Shown: positions 11,626 through 23,999, numbered from the stretch's first letter. The stretch: 43,500 bases of DNA from Symbiodinium natans (GCA_905221605.1 CAJNDS010001502.1:97501-141000), one strand, 5' to 3'. Numbers and translations: made by a program. Notes: a model not told the origin generated them from the sequence alone.

Positions 11626-12113
11626 TCGAACTCCGCGGTATCGAAACCCTCGGCGCGGAACTCTGGGGCTTCGAAAGGGTCGCAAATACCGTGGGCGCGG
11701 AACTCTGGGGCTTCGAAAACGTCGCAAATACCGTGGGCGCGGAACTCTGGGGCTTCGAAAACGTCGCAAATACCGTGGGCGCGGAACTCTGGGGCTTCGA
11801 AAACCTCACAAACACCGTGGGCGCGGAACTCTGGGGCTTCGAAAACCTCGCAAATACCGTGGGCGCGGAACTCTGGAGCTTCGAAAACCTCGCAAATACC
11901 GTGGGCGCGGAACTCTGGGGCTTCGACAACGTCGCAAATACCGTGGGCGCGGAACTCATGGGGCTTCGAAAACGTCGCAAATACCGTGGGCGCGGAACTC
12001 TGGGGCTTCGAAAACCTCGCAAACACCGTGGGCGCGGAACTCCGGGGCTTCGAAAACCTCGCAAACACCGTGGGTGCGGAACTCTGGAGCTTCGAAAACG
12101 GTGCAGCAAATAG
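11626..12113. repeat. Minisatellite, 42-bp unit, open as 14-residue repeats
   Basis: About eleven copies of a 42-bp unit containing GTGGGCGCGGAACTCTGGGG then CTTCGAAAACCTCGCAAA, directly abutting the 62-bp array. Since 42 is divisible by three, long frames stay open: the plus strand reads VGAELWGFENVANT repeats and the minus strand reads APEFRAHGICDVFE repeats. Most differences between units fall at a few positions, for example a C/G change that alternates Asp and Glu on the minus strand. One unit (near 11957) has an extra base that breaks the frame. A diverged relative lies at 23437-23545. Confidence 0.9.
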
Positions 12114-13740
12114 CGCGACGGCTCTCGTGTGGGCGCGGATGACATCTTGTCCTGCGCTCATGCAGAGCTATGCTTTGATCTGTTCACAACATGGCAGCAG
12201 GCGCCTCAGGCCATGTGGGACTTTTGCATGCTGGCATGTGTACGTGGTATCACCCCATTGCCGTCATCGCGCGACCATCGCCTCAGCTATACACGGCCTC
12301 TCTACTCTGCCTATTCTATTCCATCTTCTTTGCGTTTCGCGTCCTTTTCGCTGTCGACGCGACATCCTACTATACACCACACCACGATCACCGCACTGAC
12401 AACACAACCAACTCTACGTGTCAGTTGATATCTTCGCACTGATTGCTTTCGGGATAATCGGTGTCTAGTTCTTACCGGGTGCATCCTGAAGATAATGGAC
12501 AACCGTGGTAAGGCTTCAGTTCAGGTCTTCGTTGACCGTTCTGGCAAGTCACAGGCTTCGACGAGCAACCGTGCCTCTTGCGCAGAGATAGTGGCCTGAA
12601 GGGGCACTTCCTGTGGTCTTGACTGTGGCGCAAAGTAACCCTGTTTGTGTCAGGTTATTTGCCGTTCGCACTGCACATGCTGGTTAGGGAAAGAGAAGCA
12701 CGGGACGTGAACAACAATGCACTTTGCACATGAACACGTTGTAGGCTGTGAGATGTTTCTATGCCAGTACAAGGTAGCAGATGTGAAGCTCATCTGTGAG
12801 CTAAACTTATGACAAAGCCGCATATTGTTGCTTACTGTTGATGGCCTATGCCTCCTGACTCCACCACCTCTCCTACAGTAAACCTACGACCTGGCTGAGA
12901 TTCACGCAAACAGAACCGGGCCTGCAACACTCGAGCTGGAGCGGTCGCGCCAGGCTCGAAGAGTCGGAAGCCTTCCGAACTCGCCTCGTTGACTCGAGGA
13001 TGATTGCTTTTGTACTTTTCCGGTGCTTGATGTTGGAGGCCGCCTTTAACTGCGCTTTGCAGATTTCTTTATTTTTCAGTCCACTGGTGCTTGCGTTCCT
13101 CCCAGTGGACAGTATTTCTTGAGTTTTAGGCTAGTTTGACATCAAGGAGGGGGGGGTGAAGTTCAGACACTTCTTCGCAGCTTCAACGTTATGACTTGGT
13201 CAGCGACTAAGGGGAACGTATGTGTGTGTGACCTTTACAGTTGTGCCGCTAGACTGTGTTATTTCGCGAGTTCTGTCCTAAGTTTTGCAACATCATGGCA
13301 TGGGGTGACATACGCACTTGCTTGTGTGCTGTTGCTTGGAGGTGCATCCCTCCATTCCGAGTAAGCCGCTGGCAGGGGCAAAGTGCTTGTGCTTAGAGGT
13401 TTATGCCTCTAAGGCGGTTTAGAGTTAAGGTCTTAAGGATCTTTTGCCTCCCGCCTAGCTGAGTCCACTTCGCAGGGTGCATGTCACTAGTATGGTACGG
13501 GGCCTTTTGGCCATCTCTGTATCTGTTCAAACCCAACACCCACTACATAGCTCGTCAGAAAAGCCCCTAAACCCTAAACCCTAAACCCTACCAGGCCATA
13601 GTCAACAGAGCTGTAGAGCAACGCTACACAGTCATCGGCTCAACACGTCAAGCAGTCGTCCCATTATCCTGTCACCTCATCAAGCCCAACAAACAAACAT
13701 AAATCCTAACAATGAGCAAAGAGGGTTTAGGGTTTGGGGT
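12114..13740. other. No supported gene
   Basis: Mixed-composition DNA with short frames on both strands and one small CCCTAAA tract (13563-13590). I see no family-level similarity, no array and no strong hairpin. Confidence 0.5.
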
Positions 13741-13744
13741 TTAA

Positions 13745-13990
13745 GGTTTAGGCGCGTGCAAACACCATGCTCGTTTTGCCAATGCAAGGACTCGTTTTGT
13801 GGCATGATCTTTTCCTATGAAGGCAAGATTGCAAGGCTTCAGAAGAAGCGAGGAAGAGGTGTTGGGCGGGGGGTAGATCCCCCACCCCCCGCCACATGAT
13901 GGGTTTGGAAAGGCTTCGTATGTTTTCTTGTTCGTATTCATGGCGTGATCTTCTTTACAAAGCAAGCCGCAAGGTTTCAAGTGAGGACCA
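13745..13990 (+). repeat. Diverged direct duplication with C-rich centre
   Basis: Two related units: TTGTGGCATGATCTTTTCCT near 13797 and TTCATGGCGTGATCTTCTTT near 13936. Each is followed by AAGCAAG/AAGGCAAG.TTGCAAGG then TTTCAAG/CTTCAG. Between them lies a C-rich inverted stretch (GGCGGGGGG...CCCCCCGCC). The pattern resembles the array at 1-360. Confidence 0.55.
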
Positions 13991-14429
13991 GAGGACCGGG
14001 GGACCACGGACAAACGAGCCAAGGACCACAAGACCAGCCCAGCGGACGACGACGACGACTGGAAGTTTTTCGACTGTAATTATTTAATTTTCCCTAATGT
14101 TTTTTAGACTGATTCTTCCCATTCTTGATCCCTACGCCGCTACTGGAGGTCAGAGCATGAGGACCTGGCTATGCAATTCATGTGGTGACTCAGTGGTGAC
14201 CTACCTGCCCATTCGCAGCTTAGTTCTAGCATACAGCTTGGTTTATAGAAGGTTGCTGGCAAACGTATCGAGCAACCCTGAGCGGCATGACAACTTCGCT
14301 TTCAGGCCAGGCGCAATGCCCAAAGACAGAGGCGTGACATCGAAGAGGCACCTGACAAAGCTCCAAGCTTGGCATATCAGTACGAGCAGCTTCCATTCCA
14401 GCACATTTCAGCATCTTATTAAACCCTAA

Positions 14430-15570
14430 ACCCTAAAACCGAGCATCTTGAAATATTGAGAGCACGCACCATCTTCCCAAATGCGGCACATTAGAACTCC
14501 TCCTGGAGCTGCTTCCGTCAGCGTCGAGCGGATTGTGGTACGTACCTTCCGCCTGGGACGGGCTCGAAACCGTGGGTTTAGGGTTTTTTGTTGCTGCCCG
14601 TCTAGCCATGCTCCACGGGGCAACTGAGGAAATGCTGTGTACAAACTTCAGAGCCCAAGTTTACGAGACACCGAGATATTCGAACCACCCCCGAACCTCC
14701 TGCGTCACGACTCCAACCCAGCAGCAACCAACATAATCCCATAAACGAAATTTAGGGTTTAGGGTTGCAGCCACATGTCATTGTCGGCTCTGCATGAGAA
14801 GGACAGTGCCAATGCTGGAAAATGTTTGAGGTGTACTCTGCTCAGCCTGGGTCTCCTCCTACACCTCCACGAACAAATTTGCGCACAGCTACGGACACAC
14901 GCACTTCTAGCATCCTGCACATACCACCAATTTCGTTTCTCCACCCTAAACCCTAAAACCCAGTACGGGCACGCTACTTTCAAAGCGCCTCGTGGCTTTC
15001 TCCTCTTCATTGAGTCCACGATTGAGGGCAACTTTGGCGGCAAGTCGAATTCCATCAAAACCTCAAGCAAGGTATAGGGTATAGGATAATTATAGGATAT
15101 AGGGTATAGGGTTTGGGGTTTAGGGTTTAGGCCGATCTTTGCGAGTCCATGAACTACAAGGGGGGGGGGACCCTCAGGGCCCCTAAACATCCGTGACCTA
15201 CGACCATCGTAGCCAGCAGGTGAGAAGCTCCACAATCATGCAACCCTAAACCTTGAACCCTAAACCCTAAACCCTAAGTCTCTGCCGGGCATCTACTGCT
15301 TGGCGCTTCCACATGGATCTTGAGGTCGGCCAGCTTTGAGACGAAGGCTTCAGTCCTCGAACAGCGTGCCATGGGCAATGAAACTGCGCTGTGGAAGTTG
15401 GCAACTGTAGCTTGTACTGAGATGAGCCACAAGATCCATGCCTGCATCTGCATCGCTAGCATCACAGATCTGATGTGTCTGCTGGCCCTTTACTTTTGTG
15501 CCCAGGCAGGGGGGACGTGACTATGCTGGCATATCAAAACGTGCCGAGCACTCCCCATGCTTCCTCGGCA
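14430..15570. other. No supported gene; small TTTAGGG tracts
   Basis: Short telomere-type tracts near 14750-14767, 15083-15130 (with GGTATAGG variants) and 15242-15275. Open frames exist on both strands, for example plus 15320-15520, whose end is hydrophobic (ASITDLMCLLALYF), but none matches a known family. Confidence 0.4.
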
Positions 15571-15572
15571 AC

Positions 15573-15737
15573 CTACGGAGGTTCATGGGTAGTTATAAGT
15601 AGGGTTATAAGTGCCCTAAGTGAGAAACATGTATTACTATACCTATAACACTTTTTACATCCAGGCCTCTGAAGTCTGCCGGGTAAGTATGCTGACACTT
15701 ATAACACTACTTATCAGTACCCATGAACCTCCAAGTA
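15573..15737 (+). mobile_element. MITE-B copy 2, longest inverted repeats
   Basis: About 160 bp with ends TACGGAGGTTCATGGGTA and TACCCATGAACCTCCAAGTA, inverted over about 18 bp; GTTATAAGTAGGGTTATAAG inside the left arm pairs loosely with CTTATAACACTACTTAT inside the right. Best preserved of the four copies. Non-coding. Confidence 0.85.
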
Positions 15738-16294
15738 ACCTTGCGGCAAAGTCTCTCGCCGACTCGCCGCGCTTCCTGCAGCTCCTCCCCCAAGTGGCCC
15801 AACGCGGACCGAATCGTATCCTAAGCGTGGCGCAACATCTTTTGTCACGTTCTGTGGCAGCCGTTTTGGCAGTTGTGTTGTTTTTGCTGCCTGTTTGGGT
15901 TCCCCGTAACTTGAGCCTGAAACTGTCAGCACTATGGATATGCGACGACAAATTCAGGCTTCAATGATGTCAACAGTTACAAGGATAACGACCGCCACTC
16001 ACACCCAACCAGTACGACTGCTGGCGCACGCACCCCTGCGCTTTGAAATCATCCGACGGTGATGTCTCCAACAAACAGAAAGCATACTTAAAACTACCCG
16101 CCCCAGCTTTGTTGAATAAGACTCGACTAAATGACCATGGCAACAGCGACTCTTGTTTTCAAGCTTTACACAAGGGCATGCGTAGAGGAAGGAGCAGCAA
16201 CGAGTACTGAAACACTCGAAAAGGCTGAAGCGCAGCTGAGCTTCAGCACCAGCCACAAGCCAAAGGGTGGTGTGGCCATTGCAAGCTCCTGGCT

Positions 16295-16902
16295 TTGGAG
16301 GTTCAGGGTACTTCTGAGCCCAAGACTATCTGTACTTGTAACCCAATTATAACCATGTTAGGGCACTTAAGGGGCTTGTATGAGCATTCGCGCACCCCCC
16401 CCTGGCCACGGTAATCCCCCCCGCCGCCCCCCAGGTGGTTCTTGGTCTGTGGTTCATAGGTTTAGGGTTAGGCTGTAGAGTTCAGTATTTTCACTCTGAC
16501 CCCCTTTGGTCCATTGGTTCAGGGTTTAGAGTTTAGGGTTCAAGGTTTGGGGTACTGGTAGGTTGATGGTTTCCCCTCTCCCCCCCCTGTGGGTCGTGCT
16601 GGGTTTACGGTTCAGGGTTAAAGCGGATAAGGTTTCGGGTTTACCCTTGTCCCCCCCTGTGGTTCATTGGTGGGTTTAGGTTTTAGGGCTTAGGGTTCAG
16701 GGTTTGGGGTTTGGGCTTGAGGGTTTCTCTCTTCCCCCCCTGTGGTCCGTGGTGTTTTTAGGGTTAACGGGCAGGGTTTGGGGGGGGGGGGGGGGGGGGG
16801 GGATACCATGGCGGGGGGGTCGATTATGCGGAACACGGGCGCATATAAGTGGGGTTTTTTGTACAGTTATGATTGGTTAATAAGTACCATGAACCTCCAA
16901 GG
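16295..16902 (+). mobile_element. MITE-B copy 3, split by an insertion
   Basis: The left end TTGGAGGTTCAGGGTACTT with AATTATAACC and GGGGCTTGTA is at 16295-16383. The matching right end, GGTTAATAAGTACCATGAAC then CTCCAAG, is at about 16875-16902. Between them lie about 450 bp of C runs, TTTAGGG-type repeats and a run of about 23 G (16778-16802) not found in the other copies. The parsimonious reading is insertion of telomere-type DNA into a pre-existing MITE. Confidence 0.7.
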
Positions 16903-17128
16903 GGACCATGTCATCCCTTCTTGCGGACAAAGGATGTGTTCGTTCTGAGATCGGAATGAGGCAGGAGAATCTAAGAGTTGAGCCAGTACCTCCTTCAGAA
17001 TGGCTGCCCTACACGCCCTGAGACAACTTCAAGCCCAGATTCGTGGCAGGTGAGTGATCACAGTTTTGAAGACGGCGGGGCCGGACTGCAGGCCGACTGC
17101 CGCCACGTCGTGCAAGGTCTCACGGTTC

Positions 17129-17150
17129 CTATACTCCCCTTAGAACCTTA
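17129..17150 (+). repeat. Short dispersed motif CCTATACTCCCCTTAGA, copy 1
   Basis: CCTATACTCCCCTTAGAACC also occurs at 43473-43492 and, with the last bases changed, at 18045-18062. The sequence beyond the motif is not shared, so it may be the conserved end of an element or an unrecognised signal. Confidence 0.6.
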
Positions 17151-17183
17151 ATGGAAACAATATTTCTAATGCCCTCTTGGGTT

Positions 17184-17690
17184 TCATATAAACAAACATA
17201 AAAAGAATTCCCAAGGGGGACATAGGTTCAGCTTCAGAAGACGCATGCCCAGATGATCTGCATCAGAAGGGCTGCTTGGAAATTCAGGCTGGTACATGCG
17301 CAGTGAACGCAGGTTTGGGAACAGGGGGATGAAAGCCTTGTGCGGATCCACCTCCTCCAGGCTTAGTTCCAGTGTTTCCAGCGAGCTTGCAGGAGACTCG
17401 AAGAACGCTCGGTTCTTCAGCAGGGCCTCGAGTATTCGCGGCATCTTGCCATGCAAATCCAGCGACACCAGTGCAATCTGGGTTGGATCATCTTTTCTGG
17501 TTTCCAGGAAGCACACTAGAATGTCCATAATTTGTGTAGGCATGTTGGCATTCCAGTCCGTGATGACGAGAGCGACGTCTTCGAACCGAGCTTTTGGTGG
17601 ACCGCTCACACCAAGATCTTCAGCAAAATGCTGGATGTGGGACTGCAGGAGATCTTTATTCGAGATCTGATGAAGCAGTTTTGCATCCAC
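17184..17690 (-). CDS. Hypothetical protein exon, leucine-rich-repeat-like
   Basis: A 168-codon minus-strand frame with convincing protein composition (balanced charge, regular hydrophobic spacing). Several stretches look like leucine-rich repeats: SLETLELSLEEV followed by FPNLRSLRMYQPEF, and earlier QIALVSLDLHGKMPRILEAL. No catalytic residues are seen. The final residues (from about 17230 down) look less protein-like, so the true exon may end there at a splice donor. The upstream boundary is also probably an acceptor and not the Met at 17690. The family assignment is only structural inference. Confidence 0.5.
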   Translation of the reverse strand: MDAKLLHQISNKDLLQSHIQHFAEDLGVSGPPKARFEDVALVITDWNANMPTQIMDILVCFLETRKDDPTQIALVSLDLHGKMPRILEALLKNRAFFESPASSLETLELSLEEVDPHKAFIPLFPNLRSLRMYQPEFPSSPSDADHLGMRLLKLNLCPPWEFFLCLFI

Positions 17691-18044
17691 TGGAATGGTG
17701 CGCCTTTGCCTCTTCCGAGAAGTTGCTTCCAGCCTCTGGTCGAGAAGTCATGCATCCTCGTGCTGTAAATCTCTCACTGTAAACTAGACAAGGCAATATG
17801 GAAAGATTCAATGCCAACAAACATCTGCAAGAGTCCGTGCACGGCTGTCCACCTCCATCGCAGCAAGATCTGGAGCTGATAGCTCTGATAGCCAGCAGCC
17901 GCCCGCCCTTCAAAGATCAATGCGCCACCTTGCTCGTCTGACTACGTTTACGCACCGTAGATGATACCCATGCTGACCCCAAGTCGCCGGTACAAGCCGC
18001 TTCAGCTGCGCTGTGCAGCTAATGTGCGATAAGCGCCACCTAAG

Positions 18045-18062
18045 CCTATACTCCCCTTAGAG
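18045..18062 (+). repeat. Short dispersed motif, copy 2
   Basis: CCTATACTCCCCTTAGAG, matching the motif at 17129 and 43473 over 17 bases; downstream sequence is unrelated. Confidence 0.55.
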
Positions 18063-18405
18063 AGGACATGTAATAAGTTTAATCCCTTCAAGATTCACAA
18101 AAGTCCTAATGAAACTATAGAAATGTCAAAGAAAACCTCCAGCTCACCTCACATCAAATTATGACGCTACATGCGCGTCGAGCTGCGTCACTCGTCTGGG
18201 CAGCAAAGGGTTGGAAGTGCAACAGCTACTTGCATGGCTCAAGCCGAGATTGAAGTAACTGCGCGCGGAAAGAATAAGAACACAACGTCATTTGCAGTGC
18301 ACGGTTCCACATTCATCTGTGTTCCGCCATACGCCACATCTGATCCAGTGAGTCAGTGGTAAGTCAGTAGAGAAAGCTGGTACGACACACGTGCCTCCTT
18401 AAACC

Positions 18406-18474
18406 TCAGGCAATCTCCAGGGCGCCGGCACCCACAATCTCAAAGTATGGGTCAGTGTCCACGGTTGTGACGGC
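18406..18474 (-). CDS. Possible terminal exon of an unknown protein
   Basis: After a dinoflagellate-type acceptor (GGCAG|GCC), a minus-strand frame reads AVTTVDTDPYFEIVGAGALE and two more residues, then stops (23 codons with the stop). Composition is protein-like and the acceptor has the expected G. It could end a gene whose upstream exons lie at 18.8-19.0 kb. Family unknown. Confidence 0.35.
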   Translation of the reverse strand, partial: AVTTVDTDPYFEIVGAGALEIA

Positions 18475-18809
18475 CTGCCGGATGTTTGCAGCTGTGCTTG
18501 CAGCTTACAATGCAAAACGGCAAGTGCAAGCACGCTCGAGTGCATCAGAAGCAACCTCTTTGTCCTTGCAAATTTGGTCAACGATAGGACTGGAAAAGCC
18601 CGAGCTGAGGGTCTGTTAACGGCCTCGCCGGCGGCGCAGAAGCACATGTGAAACAGACGTGCGTATTGATGGAAGCGCCAGCTATCCACCATATCTGACT
18701 TGCCCTAAGTCATGAAGGCCTAAAGCCTGACAGGACTTAGGGCAAAAGAGGCGTGATCCTTCGAACAAATCTTCCAAGTGCGGGTCCCTTCTGAAAGGGC
18801 TGAGTGCTC

Positions 18810-19040
18810 TCAGATGCTTCGCCAAGTGGTCCGCTTGACCATTTTGCCGACAATTTCCAATCCAGCAAGCATGGATACAGAAGTTCGTGCAAAGTACATA
18901 ACTATTGAGTAATGCGAATGTCTTGGCGGCGCATCTTGCAGGCGGTAAGCAATGTGTATGACCTGAATGAGGTGCCCAATGCCAACGCCAAAGAGAATTA
19001 AAAATTGAATTTCGGATGTCAGTCCTTGCTGAGGAGAAGA
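18810..19040 (-). CDS. Possible membrane-protein exon
   Basis: The minus frame reads EIQFLILFGVGIGHLIQVIH, a plausible transmembrane helix, followed by a second mixed segment (VMYFARTSVSMLAGLEIVGK). The exon limits are uncertain; the frame closes at 18810. It lies between the multi-pass gene at 20.0-21.2 kb and the terminal exon at 18.4 kb on the same strand, and may belong to either. Confidence 0.4.
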   Translation of the reverse strand, partial: SSPQQGLTSEIQFLILFGVGIGHLIQVIHIAYRLQDAPPRHSHYSIVMYFARTSVSMLAGLEIVGKMVKRTTWRSI

Positions 19041-19222
19041 AGGATAGCGTGAATGCTGAGCGGCCAAGCAGCAGCACAGGTGTGCAAGACCTGTGCAGCT
19101 GTCTTTCAAATGTGCCGGCCCGCTCAATCAAATTGACACAACTCCTCAACTCGCCACGTTTGGCTGCACACCTTAGCACACAGCCCGCAGAAATATAGAG
19201 TTCTCTTCAGGAATCGTGGCCA

Positions 19223-19441
19223 GTGGCAGAGTTACATAACTCATGGTTTGAAGACAATCGTGGATCGCATGCCGGCATTGCTGGCTTGCTAACGCCCAAC
19301 TGCAGACATGAAAAGTATGAAAAGTACGTGCCCCGTGTGTTCATCGAAGATTGCACCGTTGCCGAGAAAAAACCATGTCCTTGCAGTTCCGGGCAAGTCG
19401 GATTACTGAAGGAGCTCTTCATCGCATTCCCTATACTATAG
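19223..19441 (+). CDS. Possible plus-strand coding segment
   Basis: A 72-codon plus-strand frame with protein-like composition (VPRVFIEDCTVAEKKPCPC in the centre). No family is recognised, and it runs against the local gene direction, so chance openness is a real alternative. Confidence 0.15.
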   Translation: MAELHNSWFEDNRGSHAGIAGLLTPNCRHEKYEKYVPRVFIEDCTVAEKKPCPCSSGQVGLLKELFIAFPIL

Positions 19442-19975
19442 TCAAAAGCTTATGCCTCTGCGGGAGCTCACACGTTCTCAGCACGACTACTCCCAGAAGC
19501 ACGTAGACTCTATCTACACTCTCGACGCTAGACCGGGCCTTGAGACACATTGCGCTTCTGTGCCTGCCAAAATTTGTACAGTGTTTAAAAAAATCGCCAT
19601 GGCTGCGGGGGAAATCAACTCCCCTGGGACCCGTTCTGTGCTCAGTGACCTACAACGGGAGTTGACGGTCTTGCCTGGCCCACTTTTGTGGTGACAGTGT
19701 GCGAATCACGCCTTCTGCTTGCACAATTGTCATCCTGAGTTGTGCTTTGAACCCTTTGAAAATTATTTATGAACAGGTTCCCTTAAAAGGAAAAAGAGGA
19801 AATTAAAAAATATCCCCAAGCACAACCCAGCATCTCTTCATCTGTCACATGATGAGGATTCGGGAAAGCACGCTGACGGCGCCGGAGACCAGCGATCCCA
19901 GCCTTTGCTGAGCCCACCCGGAGCAGCCATCTATCCGCAGCTCACTAGTGCCAACATGCCAACATGTGCCAAACC

Positions 19976-20019
19976 TTAGGGTTTAGGGTTTAGGGTTTAG
20001 GGTTTAGGGTTTAGGGTCT
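19976..20019 (+). repeat. TTTAGGG tract
   Basis: Six tandem heptamers directly after the last coding codons of the minus-strand multi-pass protein gene. On that strand the tract lies just beyond the stop. Confidence 0.9.
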
Positions 20020-21236
20020 AAACCCCAAACCGTAGACCCTTCAAGCTTAGTCGCACGATGAACTGCTTGAGAAAGATTTCCTGTGTGAGCTTTACATCGT
20101 GGATGAAGAAGCCCGCTGAGCTGTCCTTTGCGCAATCTTCAACAAGCCACACGTAATTTCGAACTACTCTTTCAGTGTGAAAGCGTGTTTCAATCGCATC
20201 AACCCAAAGGATGAAAGGATGATGATGCCCAGCGGCTGTGATATACCTCACCAGATACTGGCGATCAGCATCGTTCGGTTCGTCTGACGGGATTTGATTG
20301 ACGAAGGCCGGTATGGCTCGGCACTTCCTTATCTCGAGAACTTTTCACACTGGCTCATGTGTGCGCGAAACTGGTCAGCCTGTGGTGAGCATCTCGTAAT
20401 CCCTGCCGAGCTTCTCAGTCAATGCGGCCCCGTGAGCACACACACGCATGTTCAGAATGAAGAGGAAGAGCAATGGCACAGCGGCAAGAATCTCCGCCAA
20501 CAAGCTCTCGAGATAGAAGTCAGTCCGAAATGCGAAGCTCACTGCCCCTCCTAGAAAAAAGGCAAAGCCAACAGCTCCCACTGCTTGCAGAGCCACAAAG
20601 CCACCAGCAAGCTCTCGGCCAACGCATTTGAGCAGTGCCTGCATCGCGTTCCAGCTGCTCACGCACTCGATGAAATCGGGGCACTCAACGATCTGCCCGC
20701 ACCAACAATCCAAGACTTTGTCCAGTCCCAGCAGGAGATGAGACTGCACGTACGTAATCACCATCAAGGATGCGCTGGACACTGCAAAGCACAGCAACAG
20801 CGTGAGTTTCACAGCATATATCGCCCAAATACCCTCCTCGGCTGGAGCAAAGCTCTGAGCGTGGTAGCGAGGCATGAGGTATCCATGTCAATGCGTGGGA
20901 AATGTGAGAAAACTTCAAACTAATTGGCAGATAGGGTAATTGCAAAAAAATGTGATGCTACTTCTCGGCCACCATATTCCACCATGAAACATTCAGCACA
21001 ATCAGGCGAGGGGCCCACTCATCAGTGAGCGGTAGTTCGATGTCCTGCTGACTGATCCAGATTTCCAAGCCAAATTGCCCCAGGCCGCACAAGACGAGAC
21101 AAAGCCAGGCCACAACGTACCTGAGGCTGAGGAAGTTAAGACGTTTCTCAAGTTTGAGGCTGGAAAAGATGTGTTGCGCTTCGAAAAAGCATTCGGCTGC
21201 ACAGGTCAGCGCGTACTGCCATGGGTGGACGTCCAA
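20018..21236 (-). CDS. Multi-pass membrane protein, family not identified
   Basis: At least three minus-strand exons. Exon 1 (about 21236-20970) has a helix-like stretch YVVAWLCLVLCGLGQFGLEI. Exon 2 (about 20860-20400) has four hydrophobic segments, including LTLLLCFAVSSASLMVI, AVGAVGFAFFLGGAVSFAF and ILAAVPLLFLFILNM. Exon 3 (about 20290-20030) ends with SAGFFIHDVKLTQEIFLKQ. Exons 1 and 2 join in frame through a GC-AG intron (ATGGTG|GCCGAG ... GCCGAG|GAGGGT) with G after AG. At least five membrane spans are visible, so a seven-span protein is plausible. The C-terminal pattern is loosely reminiscent of gustatory-receptor-like/DUF3537 proteins of protists; that is a guess. The 5' end is not located and may lie beyond the TG block. 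Confidence 0.6.
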
Positions 21237-21456
21237 TGTGAAGAGGTTGCGCGGATCGGCCTTGAGACTGGATCTCCTAGCGCAGGCCTTATGAATCTCG
21301 AGAGTTTCGGGCCTCGAAAGTTTGGGTGTGTGAGGTCAAAGGGTTGGAGCAGTGGCGAGAAATTACAGGACCGGATAAGCCCACAAGTTCTTCTCTTGCC
21401 TGCCCCGATGGGGATGGGGGACGGTGTCGCGCATCAGTCGGAGTGTCGGATGCGTC

Positions 21457-21501
21457 TCTCTTCTTCTTCTTCTTCTTCTTCTTCTTCTTCTTCTTCTTCT
21501 G
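21457..21501 (+). repeat. (TTC)n microsatellite
   Basis: About 14 perfect CTT/TTC units on the plus strand, 90 bp before the TG block. Confidence 0.95.
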
Positions 21502-21589
21502 CCGGGCTTGGGGGGCCCGACGGCCCTCGCGCGAGGCGCGCCCAGTCGCATGTCCATCGTGAGACTGTCACTCGCCATCTCTCCCTCTC

Positions 21590-23431
<1,842 letters not shown>

Positions 23432-23436
23432 AATCC

Positions 23437-23545
23437 CACGAGATTTGCGATGTTTTCAGATTTCGATTCCGGTCCCATGATATTTTCGAGGTTTTCAACG
23501 CTGCAGAGTTCGGGTCCCGCGGTATTTGCGAGGTCTCAGATGTCT
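23437..23545 (+). repeat. Diverged copies of the 42-bp repeat
   Basis: Directly after the TG block, about 2.5 units of a 42-bp repeat. The central unit begins GATATTTTCGAGGTTTTC and ends TTCGGGTCCCGC; by eye it matches the minus-strand unit of the 11626-12113 array at about 32 of 42 positions. The plus frame is open across the units and keeps the signature EF...GIC.V (AAEFGSRGICEV here, APEFRAHGICDV there). Confidence 0.75.
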
Positions 23546-23928
23546 CCCAAATTTGTGCATCAGGTGTCGGCGGGTGCGGGCGGGCGGGTGGTGCCGCCAA
23601 GAAAAGATGTGAGAAAAAAAGGTTGCCTAAGCAGTTGCACTATTGTGGAGAGACCCATGAGAACTGCCACGCCTCAAGAAATCTTTGAGCCTCACCAAAA
23701 TTCGGGGTGCAGGGACATGGCCAGTGCAGCTGCGGGCTAAGCGATAGAGCATCCCCTGTTTAGAGGCGCTGGCCTGGCTGATATGATGGATGTATACACG
23801 GAGGAATCTGGAGGTTCCAACTGCCAGCATGCTGGTGCCCATCCCGTGTTGAACTGGGGAAAGGGCAACAAGCTAGAAGAGGCCCAAGCCCCTTCTTGAT
23901 GGAAAGACTTCTCTCACTCCCCCTGCTT

Positions 23929-23999
23929 CGTAGTAGGGAATGAGGGAATGAGGGCCCTATCTTTAAGAGATTATAGGCCCTCATTCCCTCTTCCCTACT
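23929..23999. repeat. Long hairpin (26-bp arms)
   Basis: The left arm starts TAGTAGGGAATGAGGG and the right arm ends CCCTCTTCCCTACTA. The arms pair over 25-26 bp with one extra base on the left, around a loop of about 19 bases. It could be a small MITE or a structured RNA; no coding is seen. Confidence 0.75.

Noticed and set aside
10931-12145. A 404-codon minus-strand frame
   Set aside because: It runs through two unrelated minisatellites and a G-run tract, changes translated repeat when the 62-bp period shifts phase, and is open in other frames too. Only the 42-bp part has a weak coding argument.
18230-18250. TGGCTCAAG as a relic of the dinoflagellate spliced leader
   Set aside because: Only nine bases match and the preceding leader sequence is missing.
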